A stretch of DNA of 64,000 nucleotides from Begonia masoniana. Taxonomy: Eukaryota > Streptophyta > Magnoliopsida > Cucurbitales > Begoniaceae. The notes below the pieces were generated by a model. The model worked only from the letters and a program-made list of their open reading frames with translations. It had not been told where the DNA came from and made no database searches. The stretch is from positions 3,276,375 through 3,340,374 of the forward strand of contig CM039502.1 of the NCBI GenBank assembly GCA_022432975.1, given 5' to 3'. The translations under genes were made by a program, and so were the position numbers. Positions 1-11,514 of this stretch are shown here, in pieces (within the stretch, counting starts at the first letter, position 1; each line of letters opens with the position of its first letter).

Positions 1-76
1 TGTCCACGCATATCTTCGATACACAAACCTTAGATATTAGGCTAGTTATGCATTTTTTTCAATTACCAAGTGTGAA

Positions 77-337
77 TTGAGATTAAATAATTTATGTGAG
101 TCATTCAATACAGTTCTATTACCTGTCAGGGACAAACCGATTCTGACTATGTTCGAGATGATCCGAAAGTGATCGATGACTAGGATTGTCAAAAAATATG
201 AGAAGTTGAGATTAAATAATTTATGTGAGTCATTCAATATAGTTCTATTACCTGTCAGGGACAAACCGATTCTGACTATGTTCGAGATGATCCGAAAGTG
301 TTCGATGACTAGGATTGTCAAAAAATATGAGAAGTTG
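77..337. repeat. Two-copy tandem duplication, 129-bp period
   Basis: Positions 77-205 and 206-334 are almost identical, differing at a few single bases. The period is 129 bp, a multiple of three, so reading frames stay open across both copies. This explains the short overlapping open frames on both strands here. I recognise no protein in them. The unit does not recur elsewhere in the window as far as I can see. Confidence 0.85.
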
Positions 338-339
338 AC

Positions 340-1850
340 CTCGTCGACATACAAATGTCTCGTGTCTCAAGATAAGAAAAAAGATTGGAAACTCGAACGT
401 ACAACTAGAAATTGGAGTGCTATGTTTGCTGGAGCTGCACGATTTGAGGTCAACAATAGTAACGATCAAATCCCTGGATTTTGACTTCACGAACCCTTCG
501 ATGTTGGCATTTTGATGAATTTTCCTAAAAAAGTCAAGTCTCTTGGCCGATCTGAAAAATCACAATCTCGGAAAACTTGGTAGTATCTCTCCATCTTATT
601 CCTTTCTCTAGCAAACTCGAATAATTAATTAATCGTCTCTGAAGGTATAACAATCTTTTTAATGATGATGTATGTCTTCAAACATCACGCCATCTTAGTA
701 GAAGTCAAGTTTGCACAAAACAAGCGAATAATTCTATCGCATCTATCTCCCTTCAATTCGTACACTCCGTGTAGCGCGATTCTATCGAACATCTCATTGA
801 TCTCCAATAACTCCCAACCTCTAAAGTTGACGGTCTTTGAATGAATAACCAAGCAGTTTAACATATCCTGCTCAATCTGCTCTTGACACATATGATTTCA
901 AAATTCATTAGAAAAATACCCAGTTGGCGGTCGTTGCGCTTGACCTAGAGCACCTTGTGACGACGGTGCTGGTTTTTCAAACCCCTTGACATGGTACTCC
1001 TTGTGGCATCGATGAGCGATTTGGAGAAGCATATTTGGTCGGGCCACCTTGTGACGGGGCAACCTTTCTTGTAATTGTCAATTTGGGAGTCATTTGAGGG
1101 GAATTTGGTGATTTAGGTTGAATTGGGGATTTGAGGATTTTGATGATTTAGAGTTCAGATTTGTTAAATTTTTTGATGATATTTGAAGAAAATTATTAGG
1201 GATTGAGAAATCAACATGGTAGGGACGTGAAATGGTCATATTTTGTGTTGGAATCGAGGTGGGGGCCGAGAGGAAATCAAATTTTTCAGCAGTGCAAGGT
1301 GGAAGGAGGAGATGATTTTTTATATATTGTCGGGGATCGACCCCCGTTCTTGGGAAATGAACCTGTTCTCAAAATTATGGTCATTGCCCCGAAAGGGCCT
1401 CCCGTTCTTAAACATTGTGCTTGAGAATGAGGGACCATTTTAGGGTGGTGACTCCCGTTCCCAACCACCTTGTAAAATGGAAAGACAGGAAACATGGGGC
1501 TGTTGCGGGGCGGGAACCCTCCATTGTTGAATCACGTGCGGTGCACGTTAAACGGCGGGGTCTCCACTCCCAACATCGACTACGGACCCAATACGTCAAG
1601 TGTTACGTAAGCACTGGACATAACAAGGGGTGATCGACCCCCGTTCGCGGTGTAAATTTAGAATGAGGGTGATCGGCCATCCACTATGGTTTGATTTGCT
1701 ATATTTTAGATAGTTTAAAGTTTTAGTTGGTAAGATTAATTTTTTTCCAATAATATATTCTATGTTTTTTGTTGTTGAAATTTGTACAAGCTTTTATATC
1801 TATATATATATATTTGATAACGTGGAGAAACTCTAAGTTCCGAATATTCC
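340..1850. other. Intergenic stretch without a recognisable gene
   Basis: There are only short open frames with no recognised domain. A minus-strand frame at 685-891 looks slightly protein-like but matches nothing I can name. Between about 1200 and 1680 the DNA is locally G/C-rich and repeats a short motif of the type GATCGACCCCCGTTC (near 1336 and 1632), which suggests decayed repeat DNA. Confidence 0.5.
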
Positions 1851-2043
1851 TCCTACCTAAGAGTCAAAGAATTTAAATGATGTATGTAACGAGAAGGTTG
1901 ACTCTTTTGTTTTGTTTATAAGTTCCATTTCGTTCTGGATCCCGATCATCTCATTTGTCTCTTCGTTATCACGAGTCTGAGATCTGTTTACAGTCTCTGA
2001 CTCACTGAGTTTGATAATCACTCGTCTTTTTCTTGGATCCAGT

Positions 2044-2304
2044 TCAGTTCTTCGACTGATTATGGAACGTAAAGAAAATGTAGAAGAAATGGAAGAACAG
2101 AACAGCACTGACCTCGATGAATGCAGTCTTCACCAGGGTGTCTGAGAAATAAGTAATGGTGGAAGTCATCACTTTTAGCTTTAACGATTCAAATACTTGG
2201 CAGATTTTAACTGTTGTTCTTCTTCTGTTTCTGCATCTCAACTTCACTACCACTGTCTTCTCTCTCCCGTTCGTCACACTCAACTGCAATTACAGAATAG
2301 TGTT

Positions 2305-2351
<47 letters not shown>

Positions 2352-3129
2352 CACATCAAGAACGTCAATGGGAGAGCTCTTTTCTGCATCAGAATTCAAA
2401 ATCTGTCCACTCTTCTCCTTCTCCGATCTGAACAAGACCAGAGAAAGTGGATAATCATCAAGAACATCCCAAGAAGTTCTCTGAATCAATCTCCCATTTT
2501 CCAGCTCCCTAATCTCCTCCTGTATTTTCTTCTCTTCCTCGTGCAGTTCTTGTATGTACTTTATTGCATCTTTGATTATAGAAGCCTTGTCCATCTAAAG
2601 AAAATAAAAAATATTGTTTATAATAACAGTCGTTTTTTAGGGTTGATAATTCAAGATAACAGCAGAAATGATTGAATAGAAAACGTCTGTCGGAATGCCA
2701 TGGATCCCTCTTGATGGCTGTTTATAATGAAATAAAATAAAAAATGTCATCTACGAATCCCAGTTGGAAGAAACAAGAAATCAGGGATCTTATTTTAATC
2801 GGAAAAGGTAAGTATTTGCCTTGGTGATATTTGGGACGACCACTCTAAGAGCTAGGAGCCTGTCGTTTAGCTTCTTCCTCCTGTTCCTCTCGGAAACAAT
2901 GTTCTTGGAGGCTACCACCGGCGATAAAGTTGCGCCGTCCGACGAGCTAGTGTCGAATTCCCAACTGCCACGCCGGAAAAACTTAAGCGTCTGAAAAAAA
3001 ACTTGGTTAACGAGAAAATGGACGGAAAAATGATTTGGGAGGAGGAGAAAACCTGTCGACGAGGTCTTGAGTTTGGAAGAGGGTGTTTGTTTCCCAGTAA
3101 AGATTGTTATCTTCGAAGATGTTGTCCAT
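2044..3129 (-). CDS. bHLH transcription factor, bHLH35/bHLH27-like
   Basis: Minus-strand gene in about five exons: 3129-3053 (or 3061), 2990-2820, 2594-2355, 2283-2113, then a short uncertain last exon near 2055-2044. Exon 1 starts MDNIFEDNNLYWET, a typical start for this clade; an upstream in-frame ATG exists at 3198. Exon 2 encodes the basic region (SKNIVSERNRRKKLNDRL, with the H/E-R-R DNA-contact pattern) and helix 1. Exon 3 starts MDKASIIKDAIKYIQEL, helix 2, followed by a Glu-rich stretch. Exon 4 encodes the C-terminal ACT-like part (VKICQVFESLKLKVMTS). Family members bind E-box DNA as dimers in the nucleus. Oddities: the intron after exon 2 needs a GC donor; with the strong donor after exon 1 the frame of exon 2 does not match, so either a weak GT donor at 3060-3059 is used or one base is missing; the C-terminal exon is divergent. 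Exons 2-4 are secure, the two ends are not. Confidence 0.85.
2309..2349. repeat. (GA)n microsatellite in bHLH intron 3
   Basis: About 20 uninterrupted GA dinucleotides lie just inside the minus-strand intron that separates exon 3 (ends 2355) from exon 4 (starts 2283). The whole intron is about 71 bases, so the microsatellite makes up over half of it and its length variation could affect splicing. Confidence 0.9.
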
Positions 3130-3323
3130 GGCAGTGGGTGCTAAACTGTGAGGAAAACTGAGGTATGGCGTCTCCTCTACGTCGAAGGCTATGTCCATTC
3201 TCTCTCTCCCTCTCTCTCTAGAGTGTTTTCTCTCTCTACCCTTTATTGCCTCCTTCACTCTCTTTCTCACTCTATCACATTCACAGTCTTTCACTTTCAA
3301 CCTACCGACTCTCTGGTCTCTAT

Positions 3324-3325
<2 letters not shown>

Positions 3326-3355
<30 letters not shown>
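3326..3355. repeat. (TC)15 microsatellite in bHLH leader
   Basis: Uninterrupted TC repeat, reading as GA on the transcribed minus strand, between the presumed TATA box and the ATG of the bHLH gene. Shorter TC-rich runs continue to about 3195. Confidence 0.9.
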
Positions 3356-3358
<3 letters not shown>

Positions 3359-3398
3359 CCCCTGTTGATGTTGAATGGCTTTGCAGGAGGAGGGAGGG

Positions 3399-3406
3399 AT
3401 TTTATA
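3399..3406 (-). promoter_or_regulatory. Probable TATA box of the bHLH gene
   Basis: The minus strand reads TATAAAAT here, about 270 bases upstream of the chosen ATG and just upstream of the GA-rich leader. The match and position are good, but transcription start is inferred. Confidence 0.5.
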
Positions 3407-3429
3407 CTGCTTGAGAAACCTCATGGATC

Positions 3430-6060
3430 CTAATTGGGCACGTGGAAACCGTGCTACTTACTCCAAATCATCTACCAGATATTCAAAGCCTAAAAAAAGA
3501 AAAAATTTCAATAATCAATAAGCATGTATTTCAATTAATACTTTCTTATTTACAAAATTGGAAATAATGAGAAGTATTGTAAAAATGGATCCTTTTTTCA
3601 CTAAAATATAAAATTATCAGAAAAATATTTGTCATGGTTTAAATATAAATTTTACAAATATAATCGTCAACTAAAAATAATATATTTAACATTTAGATTA
3701 ATAAATTATAATTAAAATAGCACTCTCACTGTTACGATATAAAGAATTAGAAAAAGAAGTCACTCAATGATCCCCAACATCTATGTCATGGGCGTAAGAG
3801 GGAGAGTACGTTCTTCAGATGATTGTGACAAATAATAAATTTTAATCAGGTCGAGCGATTTTCACCTAGTGACACAACATCGTTAGCTATTTCATTACAT
3901 TATTTGCGTAACACGAAAGCACTTTTTTGCTTGATCGAAGATGCACAATAAACATCCTCTCTCGGTTCAGGCAAACCAACACGCGCGATCAATTTGAACA
4001 TAAGTAATATAACACATACATAAGAAAATGTTCATGGAAAAACATGCATGTGTAATAAAGCCAACATTTTGTAAGAAATGACACGCCTTCAAAGTGTAAG
4101 AAATATCTCAAAATATGCACAACCGATGATAAATAAAAAATCTAACCTCAATTGGTGTATACCACAACACTACTGAATTCCGAAATTAAATAATACAGTT
4201 CAACTCGTTAATCTCAATACCTATAGTGACATCCATATTAATACATATCTAAGACTCTTAGAATGAATGTTGAACCCTACAGCATGGATAAGAACAAAAT
4301 GAGGGACCTATACAGTACTCCTCTAAAATGAGCCTAAAATCGTGCAACCACCAAATAAGGATGCCTCGAAGCTCAACATCTGACTAACGCAATGACTCCA
4401 TACCTATGGTGTCGCAATGCTTTCATACGGATACACTTGCCCATGTATCATTGACACCTTGATGTTGGTGGTACGACGTTGTGGCTTGATACGTGTTGCG
4501 ATTTTGTGCATTTGGGCAAAATGTCCTAACATTGCCACATAATATTTTATAATGTCGTGACTTATTGCGCATTTTCTAAACTGCCTCGGCACCGGATGCT
4601 CAGTGCCACGAGACTCTATGCATCACAGATAAGGTTTTAAAAAAAACTCGATCTTTCTTGATACTCATGGGCATTAAACCTAAACTAATTGATGTTTTAT
4701 ACATTTTCGTGCATATTTACTTGATTCTCCTCGTAAAGTTTGAGTTTTTTAAATACAAAAATCTTAATCTCTAAATAAAACTCTGAAATATCGAAAAGAA
4801 TTTTCAAACTGACTTAATTCGAAGATTTCTCAAAATTTTCATGTAGATTAAGACTTTATAACGTCTATCCAAATCATTGGCCAGCATCTAAAATCCAAAT
4901 CGAATTCCCACACAAACATCCAATTTTTTTTTTTTGTTAGAAGTTAACGAAGTGATGTAGAATTGTCTTACTTATGAAGAGCTTCTAAATATGTTGTAAT
5001 TCTACTTCTCAGAATGGTCGGTTCGTTGCTGGTCGGGCAAAAATCTTGCTCTCCGGGATTGTTCTCTCTAACTGTCGTTGTCACGGCTTAACGAAATGAA
5101 AAATTAAGTTCAAGGAGAAAGACGTCTTTCCCTTTCTCCAAAGGAATGAAGCCCATCAAATTAGAGTCACGTTCACATAAACTCCCAAACAGTGATTGCT
5201 TACATGTTAGCTACGTTCAACACCTATCTAACACACGTTAATCTTTTCATCTAATTTCAGCCAATTATTTTCCATTAGGGTTAATGACACTAAAAATGGG
5301 ACAAACTCTTACGTGGTTAGACTTTAATATTTCATTAGAATGTCTGTTATTAATGTTACCTACCCACAGATTCAAACTAATAATATGTATGGTTTTGCTT
5401 TCGTGTCACGTTTATTTGTTGCCAACACTTCTCTTGTGAAGTCTACAACCATATAATATTCTGCATGACATGACAAATTCTACATCGTAATCAATAAATA
5501 AATGCTACTCTCATTTGATTTCACATAATGCAATTCATTTTAAAATCCTACGTAGTAGGTAAACCTATATTTATATATAATTTTGTAAAGTTTATTTAAA
5601 TATTGTCTTAAATAATATGCTGCCACGGTGGAATGAAGTAAAATTTTTGGCTAATCAAATTTCAACTCCTGAATAAAATAAAAACCCCAGATTCGTTTTC
5701 CTTGTCATTCAAATTAAAGCACAACCCTATTTGTCTTAAGCCAACATGATTCTGATTTTATTTATTTTCTTGGTGGGAAGAAATGTATTAAATTAAGTTG
5801 CTAAAATCAATGATGTTTGTCTGTTTAATTGGCGTTACCCCCACACAAGGACATTACAAATAAATATTTAATTCTTATTTTATCATATTCAAATTTGTCT
5901 CAAATTGAAACCTAGGTATTCTTTATTTTTATTTTGTATATATTTGTATAGTAATATCTCAAAAAAATTAAAAGTATTCCAGAGAAGGAAATATCGTGGA
6001 GCGTTATGATCACAGGAAGGAAACTTTTCCCCCATTTCATGTGAAAAAATCGTGATTAGT
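3430..6060. other. AT-rich intergenic DNA, nothing recognised
   Basis: 2.6 kb of AT-rich sequence with stops in all frames. The short minus-strand open frame at 4404-4592 has no recognisable domain. I see no RNA gene, long inverted repeat or clear transposon end. Confidence 0.5.
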
Positions 6061-6279
6061 TACGCGGTGTCGTGGAACACTAGGTGAGACACCGATAATA
6101 AACGCGATAATGGACAATAATAAAATACAAAAAGTAAAGAGACAGGAGGTTGGTAATACAGTTCGACAATTGCCTGCGTTTGTGGGGCCATGCCCAGAAT
6201 TAAAAATAATTCTCTGAATTTACAAAGTTACAAGACACTCAGTCTAAAACAAAGTAAGACCCCTTCTTTTCTTTGTTGC

Positions 6280-8293
6280 TGTAACACCCCGAGTTCTCTG
6301 AACCCGGTTTGTCACTCTTAAACCCGAATATTACTAAGAAAACTTGGACCAAATTTAAAATTTCGTTAAAAATTCAAAATTTGGACATTTGATAAAACAT
6401 GAAAACTTGCAGCGGAAAATCGTTTAAACAAAAATAAAATTAAACAAAAACCATGTTAAAATAATCGTTGGGAATGTTAAGAAACAATCGGTTAAGAAGC
6501 AAAGGTTTAACTCGTGAAAATACTTTAAAGGTTGAAAAAGTCAACGAAAGGGGGAAGGCTATTTGAAGACTTCCTCTGGTCGCTAAACGACAAAATATAG
6601 AATTTGTCATCCGGTCAGTCTAACAAAGACATCCACCGGTCACTAAACGACAAAATATAAAATTTGTCATCCGGTCAGTCTAACAAAGACATCCACCGGT
6701 CACTAAACGACAAAACATAAAATTTGTCATCCGGTCAGTGTAACAAAGACATTCACCGGTCACTAAACGACAAAATATAGAATTTGTCATCCGGTCAGTC
6801 TAACAAAGACACCCACCGGTCACTAAACGACAAAATTCCTATTTCATCATCCAAAAGGAATAAAACTACATCTTCCGGTGGAGTTAAAACCACATTTCAT
6901 CTACTCCCCGTCATATAAACACGACTCTAATCACAGAAAAAATTTTACTCACTTCACCGAAACCATTCAAAACATTTCAAACCATTACATTACTGAAATC
7001 CAGTGAATACCGACATTCGAGTCTCAACAGAATACTATTATCAGAAAATCTCAAAAGTACCAAAGTATTAAAAAATCTCTACTGTCATAAAAACTCAACA
7101 TACTTAATTCGAAACATTGTCAATTTAAACCTTCACACCAACTGACACCAGTTAAACTGCCCCATCAGATGTCAGTTCGATGCCTGATTGCACTCCCCAA
7201 CCTGCCTAGTTCTCAACCAACTCAGAGAATTCACCTGCGGTATCCTCAACACCTACATCACAAAACTCATCTATTAGCCTAATGCTAAGTAAGTAAAGCA
7301 GTAGTAAAATGAAAATGCTGAAACACAAATTCCTAATATGCAATTTCTACTTTCTCATCTCAGTTATTCATGTATCAATTCTGTTCAGATCCCCCTTTGA
7401 AATTGGGAGCTGGATCAACTCTCCCAAAGTATAAATATCCACTGTCTCATTAAGGGGCGGATTAATTCCCTTAACAGTAAGTCTGATTCACATCCTCCGA
7501 TCCCCCTTTAAAATTGGAAGTTGGATCAACTCTCCCAAAGTATAAATATCCACTGTCTCATTAAGAGGCGGATTAATTCCCTTAACAGTAAAACTGATTT
7601 ACATAACTGTTCAGTACATTCATTCCTCGCTCAACAAACCATGTAAATTCATTTTCGTATAATTTCAGAAATATGATGCATAACATGTAAGCACATTCAA
7701 TAAGTAAAAATCCTACTGTTTTGTGATGTAGGCCCGAAGGCACAAGCAAACTTTACTTACCTGGATTCCTGGTGGGTACTCGGTTAGGAGTTGCTTCGGA
7801 AATGCTCACCTAGAACCATAAACAGAGCATTAAACCAATCCTTACTAATCCTAACTCTAAAGCACTCATAAAACCTAAGTGGACCGTTAGGAGTTCTATT
7901 TACTGAGTCTTCCCAAATTTACACTAAACCCGAATCTACACTCATTCACAGCATTCACAAAATTACACACACATTGTACTCTCTTCGCTATCTACTTGCT
8001 ATAATACTAAGGAAATGAGTGGAAAACTTACCTAGTTCAAGGGATGGAGTTTGGAGAGGAAAATCGCCTGGAGCTCCGATGAGTTTGAGCTGAAAGCCGA
8101 GAAAGGAAAATGAGGGAATAGTGGCGGCTAAACCTCATTAAACCCTTCCTTAAATACTTTATCCACAATAAATTGTAATTACCATTTTGTCCTTATTTAT
8201 ACTTATTAACCTAATCTCTAAATCACCCGATATCATTTTATAAAATATTCACCAAAATAAAAGTAAATCGGTTAATGGAAACCGGGTGTTACA
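6280..8293 (-). mobile_element. LTR-like insertion (solo LTR), 2.0 kb, family A
   Basis: The element starts TGTAACACCC and ends GGGTGTTACA, and is flanked by a perfect 5-bp direct duplication GTTGC (6275-6279 and 8294-8298). TG...CA ends plus a 5-bp target duplication are the signature of an LTR integration. I see no gag-pol frames, primer-binding site or second LTR, so a solo LTR is the simplest reading. Orientation by comparison with the 17668-20465 element is minus. It carries a 60-bp minisatellite (6581-6837) and a roughly 110-bp duplicated block (about 7390-7590). The element at 28124-30303 is clearly related, with the same termini and the same internal blocks. Confidence 0.75.
6581..6837. 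repeat. 60-bp minisatellite inside the 6280-8293 LTR
   Basis: At least four units with exactly 60-bp spacing (units begin near 6601, 6661, 6721, 6781). Each contains CATCCGGTCAGT and CACCGGTCACTAAACGACAA with a few substitutions. The phrase CACTAAACGAC recurs in the related element at 28124-30303, but there as irregular degenerate units. Confidence 0.9.
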
Positions 8294-8298
8294 GTTGC

Positions 8299-9760
8299 CG
8301 CCTCTATCTAACTTCCAGTAAATTTGTTTTTGCGAGCTCCTCTTGACTTGAATTGATCCCTCCCGGAATCTGAACACAACAAGCTCCCCTTATTGATGGC
8401 GACTCCTTCCGAATTCTAAAGATGACAAGTTCCCTTTGTCGTTGCTGAGTCCTCCCGGAATCCGTGTATAGCAAGATACCCTTGCCCACGATCAGAACTC
8501 CTCCTGACTTTCAGGCAGCCTCCTCCCGAGACTGAACTTCAATGAAAATAATAAGTAGTGCATCGGGGACACCGTTAGCGACACTGGTCGTTGTCTTCAG
8601 ATGCAATAAACTAACACACTCAAAATATCATCAATTTCAGCCACGAACAGAGTGTGTAAACATTCAATTAATGATTGAATGAATAATAATAGACCCACAT
8701 GTAGAAGCGATAGGGAGAGAAGAAACGACGGCTTGCGACACAAGAAATCTCCTTCAAAGAATAAGCAATACGCACGCAGAAGAATAATCACCGACCACTC
8801 ACAGTAAGCCTGAGAGAAAGGAATGATTAACAATTGCTAGACACACGCAAACGTCGGTGAAGAATAAAATCGCCCAAATAAATAAAGATTTTCAGCTCTC
8901 AAGAATAATGGCTTCAGCAACCTTCAACTGTGCAGGAAGAATGCATAATATACTGTACGGCGAATATTCTCTCCAAATAGATCGCTCAAAATAAGAGAAA
9001 CGAATCCCATGAAAATCGGATCTGTGACATTGAGTGCGACATTTATGAAAAGCCCATTAAAACAAATCTGAAACGAATCCCAAAATATTAGGAATGAATC
9101 CTAACAATGTTGTGATATCGTATCTAACTTAATAGCACTACAATATTCAGACCGGCTTCGAAAATATTATTTCCATCTTCAAATCAACTTTCTAAATACT
9201 TAGGAATAAATCTATTTGTTGCTGTGATATTGAATCTCGTTGTAATTCAGCTTAACATAATCGTAATCTTCAAATCACAGATCAAATCAGAATCGCACAC
9301 AATAAGGAAACTGATTTTATCAATTCGGTTTGTGTGACACTCCGTGTGCTATTTTAGAAAAGTGCCACCAAAATAATCAAATCAGATCCCAATACTTTAG
9401 GAATATATTCATTGTTTGTTGTGATCACTTATCTCGCCATAATCCATTCAAAATTTTGAAAAGATTTTCATCAAAACAGACTTTGCAAAAATGCTAAAGC
9501 TACTTGATTTCCAAGTAACTACTTTCCATATCTTTCAAACTTCCTAATCTTTAAGATCTTCAATCAACTACCATTTAAATAATATATAGATAATTTCTTG
9601 GATGACAAGAAACAATCTTCCATAGATTTAAATCACACAATAAGAAATAATATATAAATTTCCTTTAAATATGTTTGTCAAAAAGTATACCAACACATAA
9701 AACATTTACACCATGGTTTCCCCTTGTGTCCACCTTTGGGGCGTGACACGTGTGATGTTT
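8299..9760. repeat. Older repeat debris flanking the LTR insertion
   Basis: About 60-65-bp degenerate repeats built on CTCCCGGAATC occur at 8330-8530. About 115-bp degenerate repeats containing TTAGGAATGAATC / GTTGTGATATC occur at 9070-9440. Together with 6060-6275, which has an LTR-like phrase near 6150, this looks like an older transposable element into which the 6280-8293 element inserted. I found no coding remnant and cannot place its ends. Confidence 0.4.
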
Positions 9761-9833
9761 AGGAGTTGCACGTTTTGGAGTGTTTTTATTAATATAAAAG
9801 GTATTACAGATACTTTGAAAATACTCAAATAAA

Positions 9834-10440
9834 AAATAAAATAAAATACAAATTAACCATGAACTTTAAGAGTCTGTTCAATTTAAATTTTGATTTTCTT
9901 TTTCGAACTATACGAATATTAAACTTTGAGATTCATTCAAGTTAAACGTTGAATTTTCTTTTTTATAAATATGAACGTTGAACTTTGCATCGTAAATAAA
10001 ATGAACAGCAATTCAACAAATCAATTTTTTTGGTTATACTTAGTTTGGTTCTAATTTAGTTTATTTTGGTTCTGGTTTGGTTTTGGATTTTATATTTTTA
10101 GGTTTTGACTTGGTTTGAGTTTTAGACTCGGTTTTGAATTGATTTTAGTTGGTTGATGCTCAATTTGGACATATTTGAGTCAGTCTCGTACTTTTTTTGT
10201 AATTTTTGAAAATTAAAATTAAAAAGTATATGAAAATTATAATATCGGTTAACTGATTTCAATTGGAGCAAAATTGAGTAGGGTCTAATTTGTTCAAGGT
10301 AAAAAACAAATTAGTTCAAGATTTAAGTTGAATAGATGCTAAATTTTGATATTCATTTTATTAAAAAAAATTATGAGTTTAAGTTGAACAAAACTTCAAA
10401 ATTCAGAATTTAGTTTGTACTTTAGGTCAATAAAAATAAT
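9834..10440 (+). repeat. Dispersed non-coding repeat, copy 1
   Basis: A compositionally peculiar block: outer parts alternate phrases like TTGAACTTTGAGATTCATTC, the centre is a run of TTTGGTT/GGTTTTG words. A similarly ordered block is at 41692-42190 and, in reverse orientation, at about 58640-59120. The ends are weakly inverted-repeat-like, suggesting an old MITE or Mutator-like remnant. No coding capacity. Confidence 0.5.
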
Positions 10441-10449
10441 AACATTTTT

Positions 10450-11460
10450 AGTCAACTAGAAATGTGTTTTCGAGTTGTGAGCTCATTTTAATTAAAAAAT
10501 TGACGATCACATTAGCACAGCTAAAGACAACATTTTTTAACAAAAAAACAACCAAATTTGGAAGGCAGAAGGGGACATGGGCATATTTGTTAAATCGATG
10601 TTTGTTACAACTATTTTAATCCATCTTTTACCATTCTCCTACCTATGAACATAAATGTACTTCTTGTCCTCGTAGATGATCTCAATAAGCCAAAAACTAA
10701 ATTATTGATTAATTAATACAAGCTCCATAGTACAAATTAAAGGCCTTGTGACAATAACAATTGTTGGTACGAGGCACAAATTATTGTATTATGAGTTGCT
10801 GTTAAAAGGGTCGAATGAAACTATGATTTTGTAATGGATTAAATATAATTTAGACTTTAAAATTTTGAGTCATTAACATTGCCGTCAATTTATTCATTGA
10901 ATCTAGCACATATAGCGTTTCAACTCGATTTCTGACCCTGATTTCTAATTATGTTGGTCTTTTCTCTGTGAAGAGATTGACGGAACTTGAAATCGGGTTA
11001 GAAATCAACATAGATATTAGAAATCATGTTAAAACACATGGTTAAATAAAAAAAGTAGTATACATGCACTGATTAAGAAATAAATTGATAACATGATCCA
11101 AATTATTAACAGCTAAAAGTTAAAAGTCCAATTTGCTAAAAAAAAATAGTTAAAATTTATTTGTAAATAATTTATCTAAATCGCGATTACCCTTTTATAT
11201 TCGATAAAAAAATCGTTTAAAATATTGAAAATGACAACTAATAATGAAGCTAGAATAACTAGACTGCGCAGATACGATAAAATATATTCATTTAGTCATA
11301 AAAATTGTAAGGTCTTAATCTAATTGCACTGCATTTTAGTTGGACTGATGTACGAAGATCCTTTTTTTGTTTTTTATTTTAATTTCATTTGCGATGAGTT
11401 CAAATTTAAATTAATAAATTGTTTGGGCCGTGGCCCAGTTATTTCATTCGAATGACAGGA
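10450..11460. other. Intergenic, promoter side of the At-4/1-like gene
   Basis: AT-rich, no open frame of interest. The last part should hold the promoter of the gene starting at 11515, but I see no unambiguous TATA box. Confidence 0.4.
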
Positions 11461-11475
11461 GTTATATCTGGAGAG

Positions 11476-11477
<2 letters not shown>

Positions 11478-11506
<29 letters not shown>
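11478..11506. repeat. (GA)n microsatellite in the At-4/1-like leader
   Basis: Uninterrupted GA repeat ending nine bases before the ATG at 11515, so it lies in the presumed 5' leader. Confidence 0.9.
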
Positions 11507-11511
<5 letters not shown>

Positions 11512-11514
11512 AAA

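Noticed and set aside
1203..1633. Overlapping short frames around 1200-1630 as a gene
   Set aside because: Several frames on both strands overlap, with no domain, no splice support and locally biased composition.
6581..6837. Regularly spaced 60-bp repeats resembling a CRISPR array
   Set aside because: Repeats are contiguous with no unique spacers, in a plant LTR element. No cas genes.
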